Shown here piece after piece: positions 1-6,017 of a stretch of DNA of 6,017 nt. Made by a program: the position numbers and the translations under genes. The stretch spans positions 1 to 6,017 of the forward strand of contig JALSSE010000475.1 of the NCBI GenBank assembly GCA_026984415.1. The letters are read 5' to 3'. The stretch is from Hydrogenothermaceae bacterium. Its GTDB lineage: Bacteria > Aquificota > Aquificae > Hydrogenothermales > Hydrogenothermaceae. The number at the start of each line of letters is the position of its first letter. Within the stretch, counting starts at the first letter, position 1. Below the pieces are notes generated by a model. The model had not been told where the DNA came from. It worked only from the letters and a program-made list of their open reading frames with translations, and did no database searches.

Positions 1-1
1 A

Positions 2-2218
2 ATAAAAATATATTTGTATGACTTTTTTGCAAAAGGAAATCCTATCAATATTAGAATTAAAGAAGGAGATATTATTTACGTTCCACCTATAGGTAAAACA
101 GTAGGAATAAAAGGTGTTGTTAAAAGACCTGCAATTTATGAAATAAAAGATGAGAAATATGTAAAAGATGTAATTAACCTTGCAGGAGGTGTTTTCCCTT
201 CTGTTTATGAGAAAGGGTTGAAAATTATCAGATATAAAAATAACCAACTTCATTTAATAGAAGGTAAATTGTCAGATGAAAAAACCTTAAATACAGAATT
301 ATCTAATGGTGATTTCATAATCATAAGGAAAATAGTTGAGGTGGTATCAAATAGTGTAATTGTAAAAGGTTATGTTTCTTATCCTGGTGAATATCAGCTT
401 GAAAAAAATAAAACATTAAAAGACCTTATTGAAAAAGTTTCTCTATTTCCAGATACAAATATTTACTACGGTGAAATAATTAGACAGGAAGAAGGAAAAT
501 ATACCCAGTATTTAAACTTTGTACCTAAAGATATTTTAGAAGGTAAAGATAACATAAATTTAAAGCCAATGGATATTGTGAGGTTTTATCAGTTTGGGGA
601 TATTAAAAAGGTTAATTTTAATAAATTTAAAAACGCAGTAATAGTTAAAGGACAGATAAAGTACCCTGGTGTTTTTACATATAAAAAAGGTATGAAGCTT
701 TCCTACATTTTAAATAACAATGAATTATTAGTAGATACAAATATTTACTATGGTGAAATTGTTAGAAAGGAATTTCCTGACTTAAAGTATGAAGTTATCA
801 ACTTTTCTCCAAAAGATATATTAGAAGGGAAAAAAGATATTGAACTTAAACCTATGGATGAAATTACTTTTTATCCAAAATGGGTATTTAAACCTGTTCA
901 GGTAAGTGGAGAAGTACAAAATGCCCAGATAATACCTTATTACGAAGGGGTTAAGCTTTTAGATGTTATAAAGAATGTAAAACTAAAAGAAAAACCAAGA
1001 TTTTTAAAAGCTGTAATTTATAGAAAGAAAAAAGAAGAGAAAAAAGAAAAAGAAACAGAATTACAATCTAACCAGCAAACAGAACAAGAAATACCAGAGG
1101 ATTTAAAATACCTTGCCAATACTAAAAAGATATTAACAGTAGAGGATTTAAAGAATTTATCACCTGAAGAATATGCTGCTGCTCTACAGAGAAAAAGTTA
1201 TGTCAGATCAGATATAGAAGGTCAAGTATCTGCAATGAACAAGGAGTTAATTCAGCAAGAAGTAAAACCCAAAGAAGAGGAAAAAGAGGAAAGACACGCA
1301 ATTGTCTATCTGTACGATTTATTAATAAAAGGGGATAAAGAGGTAAATTTAGATTTAAACCCAGGGGATAAAATTCTTATCCAGAAAATAGAAGCTTCAG
1401 AAAAGAATAAAAAAGTAGTGATTTTAGGCGAAGTAAATAGACCTGGTATTTACGATTATACAGAAGGTATGAGACTTGCTGATTTAATAGAAAGAGCTGG
1501 TGGATATACAACAGATGCGTATCCAAGAGGTTTGATTTTCATAAGGGAAAGTGCTAAAAAATTACAGGAAGAACAGTTAAATGTTTCTCTTCTTACAATG
1601 CAGGAAACTCTTGCAAAAAGTCAGGAAGGATATGCTGCTGTTGGTGCATCTCCAGAAGAACAAGCACTTATACAGATTACACTTAATAAACAAAAACAGC
1701 TTTTAGATATTCTAAAACAAAAGGCAAAATTAGGTTTAGGTAGAGTTGCTTTAGATGTACCAACATCTTTAGAAAAATTAAAGAAAAGTAAGGATAATAT
1801 TGAGTTAAACGATGGAGATTATATTTATGTACCTTCAAAACCAAACTATGTTCTTGTTTTAGGTGATGTTTATAATCAAATTTCCTTACCTTATAGAGAA
1901 GATAAGACAGTCAGGTACTATTTAAATCAAGTTGGTGGATTAGGTAAAAATGCTGATGAAAAAAATATTTATGTAATTAAGGCTAACGGAAGGGTTATTT
2001 CTAAAAGACAGGGTACTTCTTTCTTTGGAAGATTTAAATGGGAGGATAAAAAGTTCTATTTTAGAACATCTTTTTACGATATGAAACTTGAGCAGGGAGA
2101 TACTATTGTAGTGCCGTCTGAAATAAAAGTTCCTGTTTTATGGAGACCTTTATTGAGGGATGTTACGCAAATTATATTCCAGGCTTTATCAACAGCTGTT
2201 TTAGCTAAAAGACTTTAA
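2..2218 (+). CDS. Multi-SLBB polysaccharide export protein (OPX/Wza-like), 5'-truncated
   Basis: Outer-membrane polysaccharide export protein expected to form the periplasmic and outer-membrane conduit for capsule or exopolysaccharide. The frame is open to the left edge. A TTG at 14 is not the true start, because the residues around it (LYDFFAKGN...IKEGDIIYVPP) are the end of a beta-grasp module, repeated later as LYDLLIKGD...LNPGDKILIQ. The N-terminal signal peptide and Poly_export domain should lie upstream. About six SLBB-type modules follow, at nt 95-328, 350-589, 632-874, 887-1381, 1412-1834 and 1847-2116; the clearest cores are VKRPAIYE, VSYPGEYQ, IKYPGVFT and GEVNRPGIYDY. Module 4 carries a charged Lys/Glu insertion of about 90 residues, and module 5 a helical insertion of about 65. 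The last 33 residues form a plausible amphipathic helix (WRPLLRDVTQIIFQ core), like the Wza membrane helix. It is first in an operon with the Wzi-like and Wzz-like genes. The family is secure; the polymer exported is unknown. Confidence 0.9.
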   Translation: MKIYLYDFFAKGNPINIRIKEGDIIYVPPIGKTVGIKGVVKRPAIYEIKDEKYVKDVINLAGGVFPSVYEKGLKIIRYKNNQLHLIEGKLSDEKTLNTELSNGDFIIIRKIVEVVSNSVIVKGYVSYPGEYQLEKNKTLKDLIEKVSLFPDTNIYYGEIIRQEEGKYTQYLNFVPKDILEGKDNINLKPMDIVRFYQFGDIKKVNFNKFKNAVIVKGQIKYPGVFTYKKGMKLSYILNNNELLVDTNIYYGEIVRKEFPDLKYEVINFSPKDILEGKKDIELKPMDEITFYPKWVFKPVQVSGEVQNAQIIPYYEGVKLLDVIKNVKLKEKPRFLKAVIYRKKKEEKKEKETELQSNQQTEQEIPEDLKYLANTKKILTVEDLKNLSPEEYAAALQRKSYVRSDIEGQVSAMNKELIQQEVKPKEEEKEERHAIVYLYDLLIKGDKEVNLDLNPGDKILIQKIEASEKNKKVVILGEVNRPGIYDYTEGMRLADLIERAGGYTTDAYPRGLIFIRESAKKLQEEQLNVSLLTMQETLAKSQEGYAAVGASPEEQALIQITLNKQKQLLDILKQKAKLGLGRVALDVPTSLEKLKKSKDNIELNDGDYIYVPSKPNYVLVLGDVYNQISLPYREDKTVRYYLNQVGGLGKNADEKNIYVIKANGRVISKRQGTSFFGRFKWEDKKFYFRTSFYDMKLEQGDTIVVPSEIKVPVLWRPLLRDVTQIIFQALSTAVLAKRL
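350..874 (+). repeat. Tandem duplication of an SLBB module inside the export protein gene
   Basis: Two adjacent modules, about nt 350-589 and 632-874, align with a period of 282 bases (94 residues), gaining one residue near the end. Both contain DTNIYYGE, then NF.PKDILEGK, then LKPMD and FY. The similarity persists in DNA: positions 451-477 and 733-759 match at 26 of 27 bases. The other modules of the protein lack this shared signature, so these two copies look like a within-gene duplication that is younger than the rest or kept uniform by conversion. Confidence 0.85.
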
Positions 2219-2219
2219 C

Positions 2220-2225
2220 AGAGGA
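2220..2225 (+). promoter_or_regulatory. Ribosome binding site that fixes the TTG start of the Wzi-like gene
   Basis: AGAGGA lies in the 13-base gap after the export-protein stop and sits 6 bases before the TTG at 2232. An in-frame TAA at 2226-2228 rules out any earlier start. The TTG opens directly onto a good signal peptide, whereas the first in-frame ATG falls about 60 codons later, beyond the signal peptide. Confidence 0.8.
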
Positions 2226-2231
2226 TAAAAA

Positions 2232-3713
2232 TTGAAGATAACACATAGTTTAAATAAACTAATAGGCTCATTATTTATAACTTCTGGATTAGTTTTTGCC
2301 AACCCCCTTTTAAATGTTAATACTGAAGAAAGGGAAGTTTATGAAAACTTAGAAGCATCTAAAGGTGTAGAAAATATTAATTTTTCTATAAAACCAAAAA
2401 GTTATTATGGAACTATGCCTTTTATTGATGACTTTAGATTGGACAGAATAAGATTAGATACCAATTCACTTGATAAATCTGGTTTTTATATTAAACCTAT
2501 AAATAGTTTTACTGCAAAATTTTACATTACAAATGAAGAGTATACATTTATTCCAAATCAATCTGGATTGAAATTAAGAAAAGGGGCAAATCTATTCTTG
2601 TACGAAGATGGTTTCCTTTCCCTTGGTAAAAGATTGGTTTTATACTACCAGTTAAGGCAGATAAAAAACAAAGATTATACAAAAAATGAACTTTTTAGAA
2701 GTTATTTAAAATTTTTCTTTTATAAATTTTCATTTGAAGGTGGTATAGATAACGTCCACTGGGGGCCTGGAGAGTACGGTAATCTCCTTTCAAATAATGC
2801 AAAACCTTTTCCTATGCTTAAGTTACAGACTGAAGACCCAATCCATTTTTTAGGAAAGTGGGATTTTTCTTTTGTCAAAGGATATCTCCATGAAGATAGA
2901 AAAGATAGAAGTAATCCAGAATTAATGGCATTGAGAGTAACGTGGAAACCTGTATCTTGGTTAGAAATTGGTGGAACGAGGCTTAGTTTGTACGGTGGAA
3001 CAGGAAGACCTACTTATAAACTGATTGAATATCCTAAGGTTTTAATAGGTTCTGAAGAAAATGTGCCGTTCAGTAAATATGATACAGAAGGTTATGCTGG
3101 TTGGGATTTCACAGTTTATTTAAATTTTTTAAAAAAGTGGTTTAACTCTTTAGAAATTGCTAAATTCTACTATCAGGAAGCAGGAACAGATGTAAAGGCT
3201 TTCTGGCAAAAAGAAGACAAAGGAGAATTTTACTTTCCTTTTGGAATAAGATTTTTAGGAACTGCTTACGTTACAGGGTTATTCTTTTCCACTCCTAAAA
3301 ACATTTTCAGATTTGAACTTCAAACAGTTTCAGATATCTTTTATACCCATCATTTTTACAATGTTGAAAATATGACTTACAAAGGAATGTCTTTAGGAAA
3401 CCCTTACGGAAGAAATATTCTACATTTTTACTTTAAACACAGGTATTACTTTGATGATACTTTTTCTATGGAATATAGATTGGGATTTTTACAAAAACCT
3501 GCATATAAATTATCTCTTTATCCTTTAAGGATGAAAAGGTATTACGCTTCTCTTCTTTTAACTAAGAAAGTAAAACAGTTTATACTTGAATCTTATTTAA
3601 GATACGATAAAACTAACAACTACAATATAAACCCATTACCTACAAAATTCGACATCATTCCAGAAGATAAGAATTTTTATATATTAGGTTTTTCATTAAG
3701 TTATAGACTATAA
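2232..3713 (+). CDS. wzi: Wzi-family capsule assembly outer-membrane protein
   Basis: Outer-membrane beta-barrel of the Wzi capsule-assembly family, which in E. coli helps attach or order capsular polysaccharide at the surface. The 493 residues are close to the family's usual size. The TTG start is supported by the ribosome binding site and by a signal peptide: Lys at 2 and 9, a hydrophobic core at about 10-21, and likely cleavage after VFA (residue 23). The family signature is clear: HWGPGEYGNLLSNNAKPFPM at residues 176-195, then LEIGGTRLSLYGGTGRP at 244-260. The rest is alternating aromatic and polar beta-strand sequence, and the protein ends in a terminal strand (GFSLSYRL). It sits 13 bases after the export-protein gene and 12 bases before the Wzz-like gene, so all three are probably co-transcribed. 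The family assignment rests on these motifs. Whether it binds capsule, as in E. coli, or another exopolysaccharide cannot be read from the sequence. Confidence 0.88.
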   Translation: MKITHSLNKLIGSLFITSGLVFANPLLNVNTEEREVYENLEASKGVENINFSIKPKSYYGTMPFIDDFRLDRIRLDTNSLDKSGFYIKPINSFTAKFYITNEEYTFIPNQSGLKLRKGANLFLYEDGFLSLGKRLVLYYQLRQIKNKDYTKNELFRSYLKFFFYKFSFEGGIDNVHWGPGEYGNLLSNNAKPFPMLKLQTEDPIHFLGKWDFSFVKGYLHEDRKDRSNPELMALRVTWKPVSWLEIGGTRLSLYGGTGRPTYKLIEYPKVLIGSEENVPFSKYDTEGYAGWDFTVYLNFLKKWFNSLEIAKFYYQEAGTDVKAFWQKEDKGEFYFPFGIRFLGTAYVTGLFFSTPKNIFRFELQTVSDIFYTHHFYNVENMTYKGMSLGNPYGRNILHFYFKHRYYFDDTFSMEYRLGFLQKPAYKLSLYPLRMKRYYASLLLTKKVKQFILESYLRYDKTNNYNINPLPTKFDIIPEDKNFYILGFSLSYRL

Positions 3714-3714
3714 A

Positions 3715-3720
3715 AGAGGT
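3715..3720 (+). promoter_or_regulatory. Ribosome binding site of the Wzz-like gene
   Basis: AGAGGT lies in the 12-base gap after the Wzi-like stop and 5 bases before the ATG at 3726. It supports that ATG and tight translation within the operon. The same AGAGG core precedes the Wzi-like gene. Confidence 0.75.
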
Positions 3721-3725
3721 AACAG

Positions 3726-4928
3726 ATGAATAAAGAAACCCAGAAAAAAGAACAGACACAAAATGAAGAAATAATTCAAAAAGAAATTTGCTATGAAGAT
3801 GATGAAATAGATTTATACGAATTGTGGCTTGTTATTAAGAAAAGAAAAAACGTAATTATAGGATTATTTATTTTCAGTGTAGTTGCAACGGCAATTATAA
3901 GTTTTATAATGACTCCAATATACAGAACAACATCTTCTGTTTTGCCTGTATCTTCAAAACAAAGTCCCCTTGGAAGTTTAGCTGGTCTTGCAGCAATGGC
4001 AGGAGTTTCTATTGGCGGAGATGAAAGTTCCCAAAAGGTGATGGCTGTCTTAAACAGTAGAACAATCAAAGAAAACGTTATAAAAGATTTAAATCTTGTA
4101 AACAAAATATTAGATGAAATCCCAGAAGATAGAAACCCTCTCCTTGTTGCTATAGAAAAAATGGAAGATGATATTGTTTCAATTTCTGACGATAAAAAAA
4201 CAGGTGTTATTAATATTTCTATAGATTTTAAAGACCCTGATTTGGCAAAAAAAATTAATGAGCAGTATTTAAAGGAATTACAGGACATTTTAGCTGAAAA
4301 ATCTTTGACTGTTGCTAAGATGAATAGAATTTTTCTTGAAAAACAGTTAGAAGAAGAAGAAAGAAAACTAAAAACATACCAGCAAGAAATGGCTGAGTTT
4401 CAAAAAGAAAATAAAATTATTGAGCCTACTAAACAACTTGAAGGAACTATGGAACTTTATACAAGTTTGATAGCTCAAAAAATTGCATTAGAAATTCAAC
4501 TTAAAAAATTGGAAACAGCTTTATCACCAAATAACCCAAAAATTGATATTTTAAGAAATCAGATTAAAGAAATAGAAGAGCAGATTAAAAGGATAGAACA
4601 GAAAGCTGATGGTGCTTTACCGTCTATCAGTAATGTTCCAGAAAAAATAGTTAAGTACACAGACCTTTTAAGAAAGTTAAAAGCTTCAGAGGCTATTTAT
4701 GAAACACTTTTAAAGATGTATGAACAGGCAAAATTAGAAGAAGCAAAGGAAAACCTTTACGTTGAAGTTATAGACTATCCTGTTCTTCCAGATAAACCAG
4801 TTAAGCCAAAGAAAAAACTTATGGTTGCAGTTGCTGGGGTATCTTCTATTTTCTTAGGAATATTTTTGGTATTTTTCTTAGAGTGGCTGGAAAATATAAG
4901 AAAAAGGAAAGAATTAGAGGAGGTTTAA
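3726..4928 (+). CDS. Wzz-type polysaccharide co-polymerase (chain-length determinant), no kinase domain
   Basis: Inner-membrane polysaccharide co-polymerase, expected to control polymer chain length and to dock with the export protein. It has the PCP layout over 400 residues: a charged cytoplasmic N-terminus with the Wzz motif [15 protein letters not shown] (27-41), a first membrane helix at about 42-62, a Gly/Ala-rich stretch ([12 protein letters not shown], 82-93), a periplasmic region with coiled coils at about 200-230 and 270-295, and the PCP motif [14 protein letters not shown] (267-280). A Pro-rich segment ([14 protein letters not shown], 351-364) leads into the second helix at about 365-385, followed by a short charged tail. 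No Walker A motif or C-terminal Tyr cluster is present, so this is not a Wzc-type tyrosine autokinase. The ATG follows a good ribosome binding site. It is the last gene of the operon, and its stop codon overlaps that of the convergent fumarase gene. Whether it serves a Wzy-dependent or an ABC-transporter pathway is not decidable here. Confidence 0.9.
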   Translation: MNKETQKKEQTQNEEIIQKEICYEDDEIDLYELWLVIKKRKNVIIGLFIFSVVATAIISFIMTPIYRTTSSVLPVSSKQSPLGSLAGLAAMAGVSIGGDESSQKVMAVLNSRTIKENVIKDLNLVNKILDEIPEDRNPLLVAIEKMEDDIVSISDDKKTGVINISIDFKDPDLAKKINEQYLKELQDILAEKSLTVAKMNRIFLEKQLEEEERKLKTYQQEMAEFQKENKIIEPTKQLEGTMELYTSLIAQKIALEIQLKKLETALSPNNPKIDILRNQIKEIEEQIKRIEQKADGALPSISNVPEKIVKYTDLLRKLKASEAIYETLLKMYEQAKLEEAKENLYVEVIDYPVLPDKPVKPKKKLMVAVAGVSSIFLGIFLVFFLEWLENIRKRKELEEV

Positions 4929-4943
4929 GAGAGCAAACCTCCT
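4918..4943. terminator. Likely bidirectional terminator hairpin embedded in two convergent gene ends
   Basis: AGGAGGTTT (4918-4926) and AAACCTCCT (4935-4943) form a perfect 9-bp inverted repeat with an 8-base loop. It lies where the Wzz-like gene (+) and fumarase gene (-) converge, and both stop codons fall at the inner edge of the left arm. The downstream tract is moderately U-rich for the - transcript (TTCTTTCCTTTTT) and weaker for the + transcript (TTCTGTCATTTT). The position and symmetry suggest it ends both transcripts; this is an inference. Confidence 0.7.
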
Positions 4944-6017
4944 TCTGTCATTTTATACGGATTTAAAACCTGTTCAATTTCCTTTTTAGAAAGTATTTTC
5001 TTTTCTAAAAGAATTTCCCTTATTGTCTTGTTTTTTTCATAAGCCTCTTTAGCTATTTCAGCTGCTTTGTCGTATCCTATTTTAGGGACAAGTGCTGTTA
5101 TCATAGCAAGACTTTTTTCTATACAATCTTTACATTTTTTCTCATTTGCTTTTAAATCTTTTAAAGATTTTTCAACAAAAATATTACAGGAATTGCTTAA
5201 TATCTTTATAGAGTAAAGTATGTTGTATGCTATTAGAGGCATCATTACATTTAGTTCAAAATTTCCTGACTGTCCTGCAATGGTAATAGTAGCGTCGTTT
5301 CCTATTACCTGTGCTGCAACCTGACATACAGATTCGGCAATTACTGGGTTTACTTTTCCGGGCATGATAGATGAACCAGGTTGTACAGGTGGTATTAAGA
5401 TTTCCCCAATTCCACATCTTGGACCACTTCCCATCCATCTTATATCATTTGCAATCTTCATCAGACTTACAGCTACTGTTTTTAAAGCTCCACTTAGTTC
5501 AACAATTGCATCTTTTGTTCCCTGAGCTTCAAAATGGTTTTCAGCTTCTTTAAATTTTATTCCTGTAATTTTAGAAATTTCTTTAGCAACATTTTTTCCA
5601 AAGTTTTTATGTGTATTTAAACCTGTTCCAACTGCTGTTCCTCCAATAGCAAGTTCACTTAAAAATTCTTCTGTATTTTTTATTCTTTTTATCCCATGTT
5701 TAATCATAGTTTTATATCCACTAAATTCCTGTCCTAATCTTATAGGTGTTGCATCTTGTAGATGTGTTCTTCCTATTTTTATGACCTTATCAAACTCTTT
5801 TTCTTTTTTTTCTAAAATTCTTTCAAGTTTTTTTAAAGCAGGGTAAAGGTTTTCTTTTATTTCAATAAATGAAGATACATGTATTGCTGTAGGTATGACG
5901 TCATTACTGGATTGTCCAAAATTTACGTGGTCATTAGGATGAACAGGATTTTTTGTTATTCTTTTACCTGTAAGAATTTCATTTGCACGGGTGGCAATTA
6001 CTTCATTTATGTTCATA
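4925..6017 (-). CDS. fumC: Class II fumarate hydratase (fumarase C), N-terminus outside window
   Basis: Catalyses reversible hydration of fumarate to malate in the oxidative or reductive TCA cycle, as a cytoplasmic homotetramer. The visible 363 residues begin within the conserved MN.NEVIA.RA segment, so the Met at 6016 is internal. About 103 residues are missing, judged by ungapped motif alignment with E. coli FumC. Numbering from that Met, the motifs are HPNDHVN (26-32), QSSND (35-39), [10 protein letters not shown] (82-91), [12 protein letters not shown] (125-136) and the signature loop [11 protein letters not shown] (214-224). Equivalents of E. coli His188, Ser318, Lys324 and Asn326 are all present. 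QSSND, GRTHLQ and MPGKVNP favour fumarase over aspartase, which in E. coli has QSTND, GRTQLQ and MPAKVNP. The [14 protein letters not shown] segment also matches FumC. Oddities are Gln212 in place of E. coli Glu315 and a short MTEGGLLS tail written partly by the terminator stem. It converges on the export operon and is probably unrelated to it in function. An aspartate ammonia-lyase is a less likely alternative. Confidence 0.9.
   Translation of the reverse strand, partial: MNINEVIATRANEILTGKRITKNPVHPNDHVNFGQSSNDVIPTAIHVSSFIEIKENLYPALKKLERILEKKEKEFDKVIKIGRTHLQDATPIRLGQEFSGYKTMIKHGIKRIKNTEEFLSELAIGGTAVGTGLNTHKNFGKNVAKEISKITGIKFKEAENHFEAQGTKDAIVELSGALKTVAVSLMKIANDIRWMGSGPRCGIGEILIPPVQPGSSIMPGKVNPVIAESVCQVAAQVIGNDATITIAGQSGNFELNVMMPLIAYNILYSIKILSNSCNIFVEKSLKDLKANEKKCKDCIEKSLAMITALVPKIGYDKAAEIAKEAYEKNKTIREILLEKKILSKKEIEQVLNPYKMTEGGLLS

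Noticed and set aside
14..20. TTG at 14 (and out-of-frame ATG at 18) as the start of the export protein
   Set aside because: The reading frame is open to the window edge, and the first residues are mid-domain (LYDFF.KG pattern repeated later in the protein). No ribosome binding site can be seen, and the family's N-terminal signal and Poly_export domain are missing.
1022..1055. A-rich purine run with AAAAAAG as a possible programmed frameshift
   Set aside because: The reading frame across it is aaa|aaa|gaa rather than the usual slippery phase, and the protein continues in the same frame with good SLBB modules on both sides.
2191..2210. Adjacent palindromes AACAGCTGTT and TTTTAGCTAAAA at the end of the export-protein gene
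   Set aside because: They encode the conserved-looking C-terminal helix (STAVLAK), have no loop for an RNA hairpin, and such short AT-rich palindromes are expected by chance. The operon appears to continue through them.
3791..4288. 165-codon open frame on the - strand, antisense to the Wzz-like gene
   Set aside because: It lies wholly inside a clear PCP coding region, shows no recognisable domain, and its Ser/Ile/Phe-rich composition is what antisense of a Lys/Glu-rich AT-rich gene gives.
4918..4943. AGGAGG in both arms of the hairpin as ribosome binding sites for hidden genes
   Set aside because: On the + strand no start codon lies at a suitable distance; on the - strand the only TTG is one base away. 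No open frame follows on either strand.
5256..5553. Two 60-codon open frames, one on each strand, inside the fumarase gene
   Set aside because: Both overlap the conserved fumarase signature region in other frames and resemble no protein family; they are shadow frames.

Overview
The window is AT-rich (roughly one third G+C by eye) and gene-dense, with almost no non-coding DNA. It holds four protein genes: two are complete and two are cut by the window edges. The proteins are rich in Lys, Glu and Ile, and Arg is mostly AGA. The envelope genes point to a Gram-negative-type bacterium with an outer membrane. Composition and gene style are compatible with a low-GC thermophile such as the Hydrogenothermaceae (Aquificota). 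This placement is an inference from general resemblance and is not proven by the sequence.

Positions 2-4928 on the + strand carry a three-gene polysaccharide-export cluster. First is a large outer-membrane polysaccharide export (OPX, Wza-like) protein with about six SLBB modules, whose 5' end lies outside the window. Next is a Wzi-family outer-membrane beta-barrel with a signal peptide and a TTG start. Last is a Wzz-type polysaccharide co-polymerase (PCP) with two membrane helices and no kinase domain. The gaps are 13 and 12 bases, each holding an AGAGG-type ribosome binding site, so the three genes almost certainly form one operon with its promoter to the left. Together they would set chain length at the inner membrane (PCP), carry polymer across the periplasm and outer membrane (OPX), and organise it at the surface (Wzi). 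Polymerase, flippase or ABC transporter, and glycosyltransferases are not in the window.

Positions 4925-6017 on the - strand carry the C-terminal four fifths of a class II fumarase. It converges tail-to-tail on the PCP gene. The two stop codons overlap inside the shared bases TTAA, and a 9-bp perfect inverted repeat spans the junction as a likely bidirectional terminator built from coding sequence. The fumarase keeps its catalytic Ser, Lys, Asn and His residues, but has Gln where E. coli FumC has Glu315.

I found no RNA gene, CRISPR array, insertion sequence or unknown multi-gene system here. The most notable points are the multi-SLBB export protein with an internal module duplication, the overlapping convergent gene ends, and the fumarase active-site-loop variant.
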